Program-made: the position numbers and the translations under genes | Part shown: positions 16,709-24,511 of the stretch, one piece after another | How the letters are laid out: each line of letters starts with the position of its first letter | Numbering within the stretch: the stretch's first letter is position 1 | Source: CAZCDS01 sp964497585 | GTDB lineage: Bacteria > Desulfobacterota > Desulfomonilia > Desulfomonilales > Desulfomonilaceae | Assembly: GCA_964497585.1 (NCBI GenBank) | Contig: CAZCDS010000077.1 | Span: forward strand, 1 to 29,191 | Length of the DNA: 29,191 bases | Direction of reading: 5' to 3' | The notes under the pieces: generated by a model | Seen by the model: only the letters and a program-made list of their open reading frames with translations | Told to the model about the DNA's origin: nothing | The model's database searches: none

Positions 16709-17119
16709 TTATGTGCGGTCCAGCTCTTCCAGTCTCTTGAGGAGTTTTGTCTTGACGTTGAGGATGTCCTGCTCGAGGAGTTCCAGCTCTTCTCTGCGCT
16801 CGCGTATCTCCGCCAATTTCTTGTCTCCATAGACGAGGCTCTTCTCGATCTGCGCTCTCTCGCTCATGTCGACATCGGTCATACCGATCATTTCCGAAAT
16901 CTCGTCGAGCGAGTATCCGAATCGCTTGCCCCGAAGGATCAGTTTGAGGCGGGCACGATCTCGCCTCGTGTAGACGCGCTGGTTTCCTTTACTCCGTGCG
17001 GGAGAAATCAGGTTTTTTTCTTCGTAGAAACGTATGGTTCTGGGGCTGATGTCGAACTCGTTTGCCAGCTCGGAGATGGAGTAGCGGGGTTGCCTTGGGG
17101 CTTTTCGGTTGCGTGTCAT
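16709..17119 (-). CDS. MerR-family transcriptional regulator (LiuR-like)
   Basis: This 136-residue DNA-binding regulator has an N-terminal MerR winged helix (12-80): YSISELANEFDISPRTIRFYEEKNLISPAR, then RVYTRRDRARLKLILRGKRFGYSLDEISEMI. A C-terminal dimerisation coiled coil follows (95-135). There are no cysteines, so it is not a metal or redox sensor of the MerR/SoxR type. The RDRARLKLILRGKRFGYSL stretch is typical of LiuR-type regulators of branched-chain amino-acid and acyl-CoA catabolism, so an acyl-CoA-related ligand is plausible but inferred. The ATG has no good Shine-Dalgarno. A -35/-10 pair and an ACGTTAACGT palindrome lie directly upstream, indicating autoregulation. It is probably co-transcribed with the DUF6125 gene. 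Confidence 0.9.
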   Translation of the reverse strand: MTRNRKAPRQPRYSISELANEFDISPRTIRFYEEKNLISPARSKGNQRVYTRRDRARLKLILRGKRFGYSLDEISEMIGMTDVDMSERAQIEKSLVYGDKKLAEIRERREELELLEQDILNVKTKLLKRLEELDRT

Positions 17120-17133
17120 CGTTCTAGATATCT

Positions 17134-17154
17134 AACGTTGACGTTAACGTTACC
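17134..17154. promoter_or_regulatory. MerR operator: three tandem ACGTTN units with a central palindrome
   Basis: The site reads as three consecutive 6-base units (ACGTTG, ACGTTA, ACGTTA) and contains the perfect palindrome ACGTTAACGT (17141-17150). It overlaps the predicted transcription start of the MerR gene, the usual place for a repressor site. From memory, ACGT-n-n-ACGT palindromes resemble reported LiuR-type sites. No second copy was found in the window. Confidence 0.6.
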
Positions 17155-17180
17155 TTACAGATACATAGTCAGGTTGTCAA
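17152..17180 (-). promoter_or_regulatory. Promoter of the MerR-DUF6125 unit
   Basis: On the minus strand a perfect TTGACA (17175-17180) is followed after 17 bases by TAAGGT (17152-17157). The 17-base spacer is normal rather than the 19-20 bases of classical MerR-activated promoters, so simple repression by the downstream operator is the more likely mode. Transcription would start near 17145, about 26 bases before the ATG. Confidence 0.6.
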
Positions 17181-17383
17181 GGAGCGCCCAAAGCCCTTGC
17201 TCGAAAGTCTCCCCGGTTCGCCCGATCGGTCTGACCTCCGTGAGGGGCATTCTTCGGGTACTAACGCTCAATTCTCTTGCTTCGTATTGAGGATTGCCGC
17301 TAATCTGATTTCGACCCCTTGAAACGCCCGGCCCGGAACGAAAGGCGGGGGCGACGGGGAACCGGGAAAGGACCGCAGGAAAA

Positions 17384-17929
17384 TTGTCAGCATTTCCGTT
17401 CCTCATTGCTATCTTGTTGTTCTTTGCATGTGCGGCCGGCCTCTTCTACTTTCTGTACCCGCGGACGTGGTTTTTTGTTGCCTTTCTCGGGTGTTGCGTC
17501 GCGTTTGTCTGGGGATTGAGGGCGGGTGAGCCCTTCATTGTGATGCTGGCCATGGGATCGTTGGCAATCTGCTGGTACCTGGACCGACCGCAGGTGCGCA
17601 GCCGCATCATGAGGGTCTTTCAGGGGAATTCATCCTCTTCAGACACAGCAGGACAGACCGGCGAGGGGGGTACGTCAGACCGCGCTCTGTCACGGGACGA
17701 ACGGTTGAGGCTCCAAGCCAAAGGGCTCATCCGCAAGATGCAGGATGGGATGCTGTTAACGGACCTGACGGTAAAATACGGCTTCACTACACAGGACGCG
17801 GTAAGCTTACTCAGAAAGCTCAACCAAATCGGTATCGGGTGTCCGGAATGCGGGAAGGCCTGGCGGCACCCATCTCCGCGCTGTCCCCATTGTGGAGCTG
17901 CCACAGGGCTCATCGTGGAGCCCGAGTAG
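17384..17929 (+). CDS. Membrane protein with helical module and zinc ribbon
   Basis: The 181-residue protein has three parts: hydrophobic helices at 5-25, 28-45 and 50-66; a helical module at 112-150 (LIRKMQDGMLLTDLTVKYGF then TTQDAVSLLRKLNQIG); and a C-terminal zinc ribbon with C153-x2-C156 and C167-x2-C170. The helical module resembles residues 11-50 of the zinc-ribbon/propeller protein at 26039-26971, which is also followed by a zinc ribbon. No enzymatic function is evident; the module may be a DNA- or protein-binding HTH-like unit. The start is TTG at 17384, with CAGGA just upstream. It is divergent from the MerR gene and 211 bases upstream of hcrA on the same strand; a shared transcript is possible but not shown. 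Confidence 0.75.
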   Translation: MSAFPFLIAILLFFACAAGLFYFLYPRTWFFVAFLGCCVAFVWGLRAGEPFIVMLAMGSLAICWYLDRPQVRSRIMRVFQGNSSSSDTAGQTGEGGTSDRALSRDERLRLQAKGLIRKMQDGMLLTDLTVKYGFTTQDAVSLLRKLNQIGIGCPECGKAWRHPSPRCPHCGAATGLIVEPE

Positions 17930-18140
17930 CTGGCTGCAGCGGTTTCCTCCACGGTGAACACAGCGGCACGCCAGGGCTTCTGGGGAGAGAACACGCCGGA
18001 CCGGTCTCTTGTCACACTGAACGATGACCGGGGAACAAAGGAGAAGCTCGTCGGAAACGCCACGAGTATAGTAGCCTGACATAGTGCAACTCTTTGTGGT
18101 TGCGTGATCTCCCCGACCGGGCCAGCATCGGATAGCAAGC

Positions 18141-20420
18141 ATGTCTGAACAGGAATTTCACGTAATCGGCCGAAGACTACCCCGAATTGACGCTCGCGAC
18201 AAAGTCACGGGGCAGGCACATTTCACGGACGATCTATCCCTCCCCGGCACGCTCTTCGGGCTCATTCTCCGCAGCCCGCTGCCGCACGCGCGGATCGTTC
18301 GCATAAACGCGTCCAAGGCACTGCGGCTCAAAGGGGTCAAGGCTGTGGTGACCGGAGAAGACACGATTAAGGAGAAGTTTGGGATCATCTCCCGGTCCCC
18401 GAAATATCAGGACGAGTATCCCCTTGCAGTGGAACGGGTCAGGTTCATCGGGGAAGAGGTGGCGGCAGTGGCCGCTACTGATCCGGACACAGTGATGGAG
18501 GCCCTTGAACTGATCGACGTGGAATACGAGGAGCTTGCCGCTGTGTTCGACCCTGCGGAGGCGCAGAGGCCTGACGCGCCACAGCTCCACGATCACGCGC
18601 CGCGCAATGTCAGTCGGGAGTATCATCTGGAAAAGGGCAACGTGGAGAAGGCGTTCCAGGAGTGCGATCTGGTCCGCGAGGACACGTTCACGACCCAGTC
18701 GGCAATCCACGCGTACATGGAGCCGAGAGTCGCTCTGGCCTCGTGGGACCTCAACGGGAGGCTCACCGTACACACCTCGACCCAAACTCCCTACTACGTT
18801 CAGCAACACCTCGGTTTGACATTGGGCATGAGTCCGGACTCCATCCGCGTGATCAAGCCATTTGTAGGCGGCGGTTTCGGAGGAAAATCGGACGGTTTGT
18901 CCACGGTCGAATTCGCGGCTGCACTTCTTTCGAAACACGCGGGGAGACCGGTAAAGGTCGTTTGTTCGCGCGACGAGGAGTTCCATGCCGCCCGGAGAAA
19001 GCACCCTGCCGTCATCACGATGAAGACCGGCGTTAAAAGGGACGGAACCATCATCGCCCGGCAAAGCAAGGCGATTCTCGACGGAGGGGCCTATTGCAGT
19101 CTGGGCCCCCTTACTACGGTGCTCCTGGGCACATTTCAGACGTTGCCTTTCAGGTTTGATCATTACAAGTATGACGGCTACAGAATTTACACGAACAAAC
19201 CTCCCTGCGGCGCGATGAGAGGCCACGGCGGCCCGCAGGTTCATTTCGCGCAGGACGTTCAACTGGACATGATTGCCGAAGAGCTGGGTATCGACCCTGT
19301 GGAAATGGCGATCAAGAACGGCTTGCAGACCGGCGACGAGTCTGCCTGCGGTTTCAAGATAGTCAGTTCGGGATTTGGCGAATGCGTCAGCCGAGCGGCC
19401 GAGGCCGCAGGTTGGAAGGAGAAGCGGTCGAAAAAACGGAAGACCGGCCACAAAGCCTATGGGATAGGCCTCGGCTGCGGTGGATTCCCCTCCGGTGCGG
19501 GGTTCTATTTCAACCGCACCACGTCGGCCCATTCCTCAGTGATCATAAAGGCCGGTGAGCGCGGAGGGGTTACGGTGCTCACCGGGGCGTCCGACATAGG
19601 TCAGGGATCGGACAGCGTGATCTGCCAGATTGTGGCCGAGGTACTGGGCATTTCATTGGATCAGGTACACATCACGAGCGCGGATACCGAACTCACGCCT
19701 CCGGATATGGGCACGTACAGCAGCCGGGTGACCGTGGCTGCGGGCAATGCCGCCCTGAATGCGGCCAAGGCGGCAAGGGATCAACTTTTCGAGGTGGTCG
19801 CGGATGAGATGGAGGCAAATCCGGATGATCTGATTGCTCGGCAGGGAAAGATCATGGTCACCGGATCGCCTGATCGATTCGTTTCATTCGTTGACGCATT
19901 GAATCTATTCCAAACGAAGAATCAGGGTGCACCTCTCGTGTCGAAGGGTTCGTACAACTCGCCCGATCCGTTGTCGCCGACCTACAGTTTCGGAGCCTAC
20001 ATATGTGAGGTCGAAGTTGACCTGCGCACGGGAGAGGTGAACGTTCTCAAATTCACCTTGGCCCACGACGGCGGCCGGCCGCTCAATCCGATGTCCGTGG
20101 AAGGGCAAATCGAGGGCTGCATCGGTATGGGAATGGGATACGCCATCTCCGAGGAACTCCTATTCGACGGGGGACAGACGCTGAATCCCTCCTTTCTGGG
20201 CTACCGGACTCTCACCGCAAACCGTACGTCCGAGATCAGCATAGAACACGTCCGTACCGACGACCCTCACGGGCCTTTCGGAGCCAAAGAAACCGGCGAA
20301 GGTTCTCTCGATCCTGCCGCGCCGGCCCTGGTGAACGCAATCTACGACGCCACGGGCGTCAGGATCACGGACCTTCCGGTCACGCCCGAGAAGATACTTC
20401 TCGGTTTGAAGAAGGACTGA
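18141..20420 (+). CDS. hcrA: 4-hydroxybenzoyl-CoA reductase alpha subunit (molybdenum)
   Basis: This catalytic subunit of a xanthine-oxidase-family enzyme is predicted to remove the phenolic hydroxyl of 4-hydroxybenzoyl-CoA, giving benzoyl-CoA, in the cytosol. The 759 residues comprise the N-terminal Ald_Xan_dh a/b domain (about 18-130) and the molybdopterin-cytosine-dinucleotide-binding domains (about 150-750). Visible motifs are PFVGGGFGGKSDG (240-252), CGAMRGHGGPQ in the middle, TGASDIGQGSD, and the active-site glutamate in GAKETGEG (E717). Length and order fit HcrA (about 770). It is the first gene of hcrA-hcrC-hcrB, with gaps of 7 and 6 bases, so the operon is tight. The identity rests mainly on the beta subunit's extra [4Fe-4S] loop; a related substrate (another hydroxyaryl-CoA) is the alternative. 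The ATG has only a weak Shine-Dalgarno. Confidence 0.88.
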   Translation: MSEQEFHVIGRRLPRIDARDKVTGQAHFTDDLSLPGTLFGLILRSPLPHARIVRINASKALRLKGVKAVVTGEDTIKEKFGIISRSPKYQDEYPLAVERVRFIGEEVAAVAATDPDTVMEALELIDVEYEELAAVFDPAEAQRPDAPQLHDHAPRNVSREYHLEKGNVEKAFQECDLVREDTFTTQSAIHAYMEPRVALASWDLNGRLTVHTSTQTPYYVQQHLGLTLGMSPDSIRVIKPFVGGGFGGKSDGLSTVEFAAALLSKHAGRPVKVVCSRDEEFHAARRKHPAVITMKTGVKRDGTIIARQSKAILDGGAYCSLGPLTTVLLGTFQTLPFRFDHYKYDGYRIYTNKPPCGAMRGHGGPQVHFAQDVQLDMIAEELGIDPVEMAIKNGLQTGDESACGFKIVSSGFGECVSRAAEAAGWKEKRSKKRKTGHKAYGIGLGCGGFPSGAGFYFNRTTSAHSSVIIKAGERGGVTVLTGASDIGQGSDSVICQIVAEVLGISLDQVHITSADTELTPPDMGTYSSRVTVAAGNAALNAAKAARDQLFEVVADEMEANPDDLIARQGKIMVTGSPDRFVSFVDALNLFQTKNQGAPLVSKGSYNSPDPLSPTYSFGAYICEVEVDLRTGEVNVLKFTLAHDGGRPLNPMSVEGQIEGCIGMGMGYAISEELLFDGGQTLNPSFLGYRTLTANRTSEISIEHVRTDDPHGPFGAKETGEGSLDPAAPALVNAIYDATGVRITDLPVTPEKILLGLKKD

Positions 20421-20427
20421 GACCGAT

Positions 20428-20889
20428 ATGAGAAAACGATTGATCGAGCTTGTGGTGAACGAGGAATCCCATGAAGTCGCGGTAAAACCGAATGATACGC
20501 TTCTGGAGGTGCTCCGCGAGAATCTCAGACTCGTCGGCACCAAGGAAGGCTGTAGTTCCGGCGAATGCGGCGCGTGCACAGTATTGCTGGAAGGTCAGCC
20601 TGTGCTCTCATGCCTTATCCTGGCCGTGGAGGTTGCGGGCCGAGCCATCACGACCATAGAAGGGCTTTCTCGTGGAGACGAGCTCCACCCCCTGCAGGAA
20701 GCATTCGTGCAACATGGGGCGGTCCAATGCGGTTTCTGCACTCCGGGAATGATTCTTACCGCCGCGGAACTCATGGACCGGGAAGAAAAACCCGACAGGA
20801 GCGAGATCAAACAGGCCCTTTCAGGCAACCTGTGCAGGTGTACCGGATACACCAAGATCATCGAAGCTATTGAAAGCGTCAAGGACTGA
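20428..20889 (+). CDS. hcrC: 4-hydroxybenzoyl-CoA reductase gamma subunit, 2x[2Fe-2S]
   Basis: This electron-transfer subunit has 153 residues. A plant-type ferredoxin domain carries C42, C47, C50 and C62 (GCSSGECGAC then SC). A helical C-terminal domain carries the second cluster at C101, C104, C136 and C138 (CGFCTPGM and LCRCTG). It passes electrons between the FAD/[4Fe-4S] of HcrB and the Mo site of HcrA. The length is normal for the family. It starts 7 bases after hcrA, with AAGGA inside the hcrA tail as the ribosome-binding site, and hcrB follows after 6 bases, indicating translational coupling. Confidence 0.93.
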   Translation: MRKRLIELVVNEESHEVAVKPNDTLLEVLRENLRLVGTKEGCSSGECGACTVLLEGQPVLSCLILAVEVAGRAITTIEGLSRGDELHPLQEAFVQHGAVQCGFCTPGMILTAAELMDREEKPDRSEIKQALSGNLCRCTGYTKIIEAIESVKD

Positions 20890-20895
20890 TTCTTC

Positions 20896-21882
20896 ATGAA
20901 CAGCAGCAGACTTCCCATCCTGGAACATTATGAGCCCGAATCTCTCTCGGAGCTACTCACCCTGAAAAAGGAACTGGGACCGCAGGGGGTGATCCTCGCG
21001 GGTGGGACCGATCTGGTTCCGCTCCTCAAGCGGCGGAACATACCTGCCCGCAAGATTATAAGTATGAGAAGAATCGAGGAACTGGCAGCGGTTGCGTCGA
21101 CCGCTGAGAGCGGATTACGCGTTGGCCCGAGAGTTACGCTGCGCCGGATCCGGGATGATCCTGCGATCAGTCGTCCCTATCCTCTGTTGGCACATGCCGC
21201 TTCTGTCGTGGCTTCCAACCAGATCCGGAACATGGCCACCCTTGTTGGAAACGCATGTCTGGACAATAAATGCGGATTCTTCAACCAGTCGAGTTTCTGG
21301 TGGAAGTCCCGCCCGGATTGCTTCAAGCGCGGCGGAGACGTCTGTTACGTAGCCAAAGGAGGCGACCAATGCTACGCCCTCTCAGCCGCGGACACCGTTT
21401 GCGCTCTCATTGCGCTCGGAGCTCGCCTGGAGATCCGCAGCGTCGGGTCTCCGCGGCAGGTTGCTGTCGAGGATTTCCACACTGGTGACGGCCGTGCCCC
21501 GCTCGCTCTTGCCGAAGACGAGGTGGTCACCTCGGTCGTGCTTCCTGCGCTCTCCGATGGCTGGAAAGGGGCCTTCCTCAAGAAGAGCGCGCGCGGGTCG
21601 ATTGATTTCGCAACAGCGACGCTCTGCATTCGTTTGAAAATCAAGGAGAGGGAGATAGCGGACGCGATCGTTGTTCTGAACAGTGTGTCAACCAGGCCAG
21701 TACGGGCAGTCCGGACCGAGGACTTTCTCAGAGGCCGGAGGCCGGATTCGGAGACCATCTCCCAGGCCTGCCGGATCTTACCGACGGATGTTAGACCGCT
21801 CTCTCCTGTGGGCGCTCCGGCCCTGGTGCGTCGCAGAACGATTCAGGCGATGTTCGCTGACGTTATGGAATCGATCCGCTGA
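20896..21882 (+). CDS. hcrB: 4-hydroxybenzoyl-CoA reductase beta subunit, FAD and [4Fe-4S]
   Basis: The 328-residue FAD subunit has AGGTDL (35-40) and the second FAD contact RNMATLVGN (111-119). Directly after that it carries an insertion with C126, C142, C150 and C159. The spacings 16, 8 and 9 are identical to those of the four cysteines (122, 138, 146, 155) that hold the additional [4Fe-4S] cluster in Thauera aromatica HcrB, a feature absent from xanthine and CO dehydrogenases. The cluster supports low-potential electron input from ferredoxin. This is the strongest evidence for the operon's function. It is the last gene of hcrACB; a 310-base gap follows, without a clear terminator. Confidence 0.92.
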   Translation: MNSSRLPILEHYEPESLSELLTLKKELGPQGVILAGGTDLVPLLKRRNIPARKIISMRRIEELAAVASTAESGLRVGPRVTLRRIRDDPAISRPYPLLAHAASVVASNQIRNMATLVGNACLDNKCGFFNQSSFWWKSRPDCFKRGGDVCYVAKGGDQCYALSAADTVCALIALGARLEIRSVGSPRQVAVEDFHTGDGRAPLALAEDEVVTSVVLPALSDGWKGAFLKKSARGSIDFATATLCIRLKIKEREIADAIVVLNSVSTRPVRAVRTEDFLRGRRPDSETISQACRILPTDVRPLSPVGAPALVRRRTIQAMFADVMESIR

Positions 21883-22192
21883 CCGGATCGCACCATCCTG
21901 CTCGACCTCTCCGGGCTCGGATGCACTCCTCTGACGACAATACCCAGGGAACGACGGTGACGGGTGCGAATCGGTAACCGCAGTACGGCCCACTCCGCGG
22001 TTCGAGAGCGATAGACCTTTCGCACGGTTCCGCACGATTGCCGGGTTGTCAGTGCGGCAAATTGCCGATGACAAACGATGGGCAATCTGCTAAGAGTCCA
22101 CAAGTGGCGGAGCGCCTTTTTGCAGACAGGCCCTTTTGCGGCGAATTCTTGCCGGGAAGAGGGCGGTCGATGCACGAGCTGAGGCCCCAAAG
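21883..22192. other. Intergenic gap after hcrB
   Basis: No gene or terminator was recognised. The frames here are shadows or Arg/Ser-rich chance translations. A frame from 22136 (TTG) could extend the next protein by 19 residues. Confidence 0.4.
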
Positions 22193-22729
22193 ATGGAACG
22201 ATATCAAAGGCCGAGACTTCCGACTGTTGAGAAGCCGAACGCGAGTATCCGGGATCTGGAGGAGGAACTGCGCGAAATCCGGGCGGCGCCTGCCGAAAAA
22301 CAGAAGCGACAGTTGGCAAAGGAGGTTGTCGAGAGGCACGAGCGCAAGTCAAGGCAGCAGGCGAGGAATCGAAAAATCTTGGGCGGTTCGCTGTCACTGC
22401 TCGGCCTCGCGACAACGGTTACCTCCTGTCCCCTGTACGCGATGTCATTGACGGGGCCGGAACTCACGATCGCAGGGCTCGTCGTCATCGTCCTGGGAGG
22501 TCTGCTCATCCTCATTCGGCCCAAGCACAAAGACAGCACCGACGCGCTGATGGTGGCGCTCAAGTCGGGGAATTCCCTCACCGTCGCACGCTTGGCGCTC
22601 GAGCTGGACATCTCTGTGGAACGGGCTGAGAAGATCATCCGGGAACTCGTGAGCAGCGGGATCGCGGAGATCGATTTGGATCAGACTGATCCGGACGATT
22701 CCCTTGTCTATCGGATCAAGGGGCTTTGA
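22193..22729 (+). CDS. Membrane protein with C-terminal winged-helix-like tail
   Basis: The 178-residue protein has a charged N-terminal helix with coiled-coil character (18-60), two closely spaced transmembrane helices (61-82 and 90-108), and a soluble C-terminal domain (114-178) whose ALKSGNSLTVARLALELDISVERAEKIIRELVSSGIAEI reads as a helix-turn-helix/winged-helix unit followed by an acidic strand. The layout, a membrane part joined to a small HTH-like domain, parallels the 17384 gene without its zinc ribbon. Function is unknown. The start is taken at ATG 22193 with GAGG upstream; TTG 22136 is the alternative. The nitroreductase gene begins 51 bases downstream on the same strand. Confidence 0.75.
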   Translation: MERYQRPRLPTVEKPNASIRDLEEELREIRAAPAEKQKRQLAKEVVERHERKSRQQARNRKILGGSLSLLGLATTVTSCPLYAMSLTGPELTIAGLVVIVLGGLLILIRPKHKDSTDALMVALKSGNSLTVARLALELDISVERAEKIIRELVSSGIAEIDLDQTDPDDSLVYRIKGL

Positions 22730-22780
22730 CGCCAGCCACCGAGAGCCACAGCCGAACTCCCGCAAGGAAGGAAGCCTTCC

Positions 22781-23287
22781 ATGGATGCGATACAGGCAAT
22801 TCTGACGAGACGGAGCATTCGTCGATACACCGAGGAGCCGGTTTCCGACGAGACAGTGAATGAACTGCTCAAAGCCGCCATGAGCGCTCCCACCGCGGGC
22901 AATCAGCCCTGGCACTTCGTTGTCATCAGGGACCGCACCCGTCTGGAGGCTTTCCCGACCTTCCATCCTCATTCGGAGATGCTCAGGACGGCCGCGGTGG
23001 CAATTCTCGTCTGCGGTGACCCCAACGCGGGACACTTGACCGGACGGTGGGTGCTCGACTGCGCCGCGGCTACCGAGAACATGCTCATTGCAGCGAACGC
23101 GATGGGCCTTGGCGCGTGCTGGGTGGGAATCTATCCTCTGGAGGAGCGTATCGACGCGGTGAGAAATCTGCTGGGGGTTCCCGGGGACCTCGTCCCCCTC
23201 TCCATGGTTTCCCTCGGCCATCCCGGAGAAGAGAAACCCCCGCCGGACCGATTCAGGCCCGACCGAATCCATTATGACACATGGTAG
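22781..23287 (+). CDS. Nitroreductase-family FMN oxidoreductase
   Basis: The 168-residue protein matches the short nitroreductase fold: RRSIRRYTEEPVSDE near the N-terminus (10-24, FMN phosphate contacts), APTAGNQPWHFVVI (36-49), CAAATENMLIAANAMGLGACWVG (95-117), and the C-terminal VSLGHPGEEKPPPDRF. These enzymes use FMN as dimers to reduce nitro, quinone or enone compounds with NAD(P)H, and some serve in flavin or cobalamin chemistry; the substrate is not predictable. An AAGGAAGGA purine run about 8 bases upstream supports the ATG. It may be co-transcribed with the preceding membrane protein gene and converges with the alpha/beta hydrolase gene. Confidence 0.9.
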   Translation: MDAIQAILTRRSIRRYTEEPVSDETVNELLKAAMSAPTAGNQPWHFVVIRDRTRLEAFPTFHPHSEMLRTAAVAILVCGDPNAGHLTGRWVLDCAAATENMLIAANAMGLGACWVGIYPLEERIDAVRNLLGVPGDLVPLSMVSLGHPGEEKPPPDRFRPDRIHYDTW

Positions 23288-23356
23288 CACGCCTGCTCCG
23301 GCGAGGAAGACACTGGCAAATCAGCCCAGAGGAAATGTGACCCCGCTACCTTCACC

Positions 23357-24271
23357 CTACTTCTGACCGCTTGATGATGAGGTGGCTTCGACGTGTTCTC
23401 CGATCAGCTTGGTGAGGTGAGACCATACAGGCTGCAAGATTCCATGGCCCATTCCCTCAATTATGCAAAATTTGGCTCCAGGAACTGCGTCGGCTATCTC
23501 CTTGCCGGCATCCGGCTGAATCAGCGGATCATCGGCCCCATGAATGACGAGCGTCGGTACCGTAACACCTGTGAGCGCCGGCCGCCGATCAGGAGCGGCG
23601 TACACGGCGCAGACCTGGCGCCTCATACCTTGGTGACTGATACCGCGGTCGAACATTCTGCCGGCGATCTCACGCAGGTAATCGTCCGGCCCGTCCGCAG
23701 CGGCTCCGCCCACGGCACGGACAAGACTAATGTTCCAGTCGATGTACCCCTGACGTCCGGGTCGGGGCATGCGCATTATCTTCAACACGGTGCTTATCTT
23801 CGGTACGGTGTGGCGGCTGTTTCGCGCAGATGAAGCAATGCATATCAGGCTTTTTACGCGTTCACGGGAGTCAATAGCTACAACCTGGGCGATCATGCCT
23901 CCTAGCGAGATGCCAACAAGATGCGCTCGCTGCACTCCCAGGCCGTCAAGCAAGTGGACCAGATCGGCTGCCATGTCCTCCAGGGTGTAGGGCGGTGATA
24001 CCCGAAGTCCCATCTTGTGCATCAGCACCACGCGCCACGGGGAAGGCGACGGAAGGTGTTTCAGGATCGTCGATTCCCCTGTATCGCGGTTGTCGAACCG
24101 GATCACGCAATGGCCGCGGGCGACAAGCATTCGACAAAACTCGTCGGGCCATCCCAGCATCTGGAGGCCGGCCCCTGCAATAAGCACGATCGGAGGAGCA
24201 TTGTCTATCTTGCCGAAGCTCTCGTAGCAAATTTCGATGTTATTGGGTGTTATAAGCTTTGCAGTAGTCAT
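23357..24271 (-). CDS. Alpha/beta-fold hydrolase
   Basis: The 304-residue soluble protein has a full serine-hydrolase triad: the nucleophile elbow GISLGG (S122), the acid in HGADDPL (D248) and the His in GMGHG (H276). The oxyanion region PPIVLIAGAGLQMLGW (26-41) and VIRFDNRDTGES (56-67) place it with lactonase/esterase-type hydrolases. The DNRDTG motif is shared with aclacinomycin methylesterase-like enzymes, but the substrate cannot be assigned. The C-terminal tail (EATSSSSGQK) is low complexity. It is monocistronic, with a 240-base gap to the end of the upstream kinase gene. Confidence 0.88.
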   Translation of the reverse strand: MTTAKLITPNNIEICYESFGKIDNAPPIVLIAGAGLQMLGWPDEFCRMLVARGHCVIRFDNRDTGESTILKHLPSPSPWRVVLMHKMGLRVSPPYTLEDMAADLVHLLDGLGVQRAHLVGISLGGMIAQVVAIDSRERVKSLICIASSARNSRHTVPKISTVLKIMRMPRPGRQGYIDWNISLVRAVGGAAADGPDDYLREIAGRMFDRGISHQGMRRQVCAVYAAPDRRPALTGVTVPTLVIHGADDPLIQPDAGKEIADAVPGAKFCIIEGMGHGILQPVWSHLTKLIGEHVEATSSSSGQK

Positions 24272-24511
24272 GAAATGAGCCGGTCTCTACCAGACAAAGT
24301 GGGGACGGCCGATATCTCGTTGCGGCTCTCGGTATTCCCTGAATTCCGGAATTCCGAGTACATCATACTTATCACCCTTTCTCCCAAGGAGTCATTCCGT
24401 AAGTCGAATGAGACGTCCTTTGTGTCGTTGTGGTTGATTTTCTTTTCTTCTCTCCTTTTCTCCCTTTATTTGGTGACTCGCAGTATCCCAGGTGGGCGCT
24501 TGGCGAGATCG

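Noticed and set aside
15919..17290. Plus-strand open frames of 273 and 229 codons
   Set aside because: They cover the DUF6125 and MerR genes in antisense and show no protein-family features.
18234..19532. Long minus-strand open frame of 432 codons
   Set aside because: It lies wholly opposite hcrA, whose protein matches a known family throughout. The translation is Arg/His/Val-rich with no domain and reflects codon bias of the coding strand.
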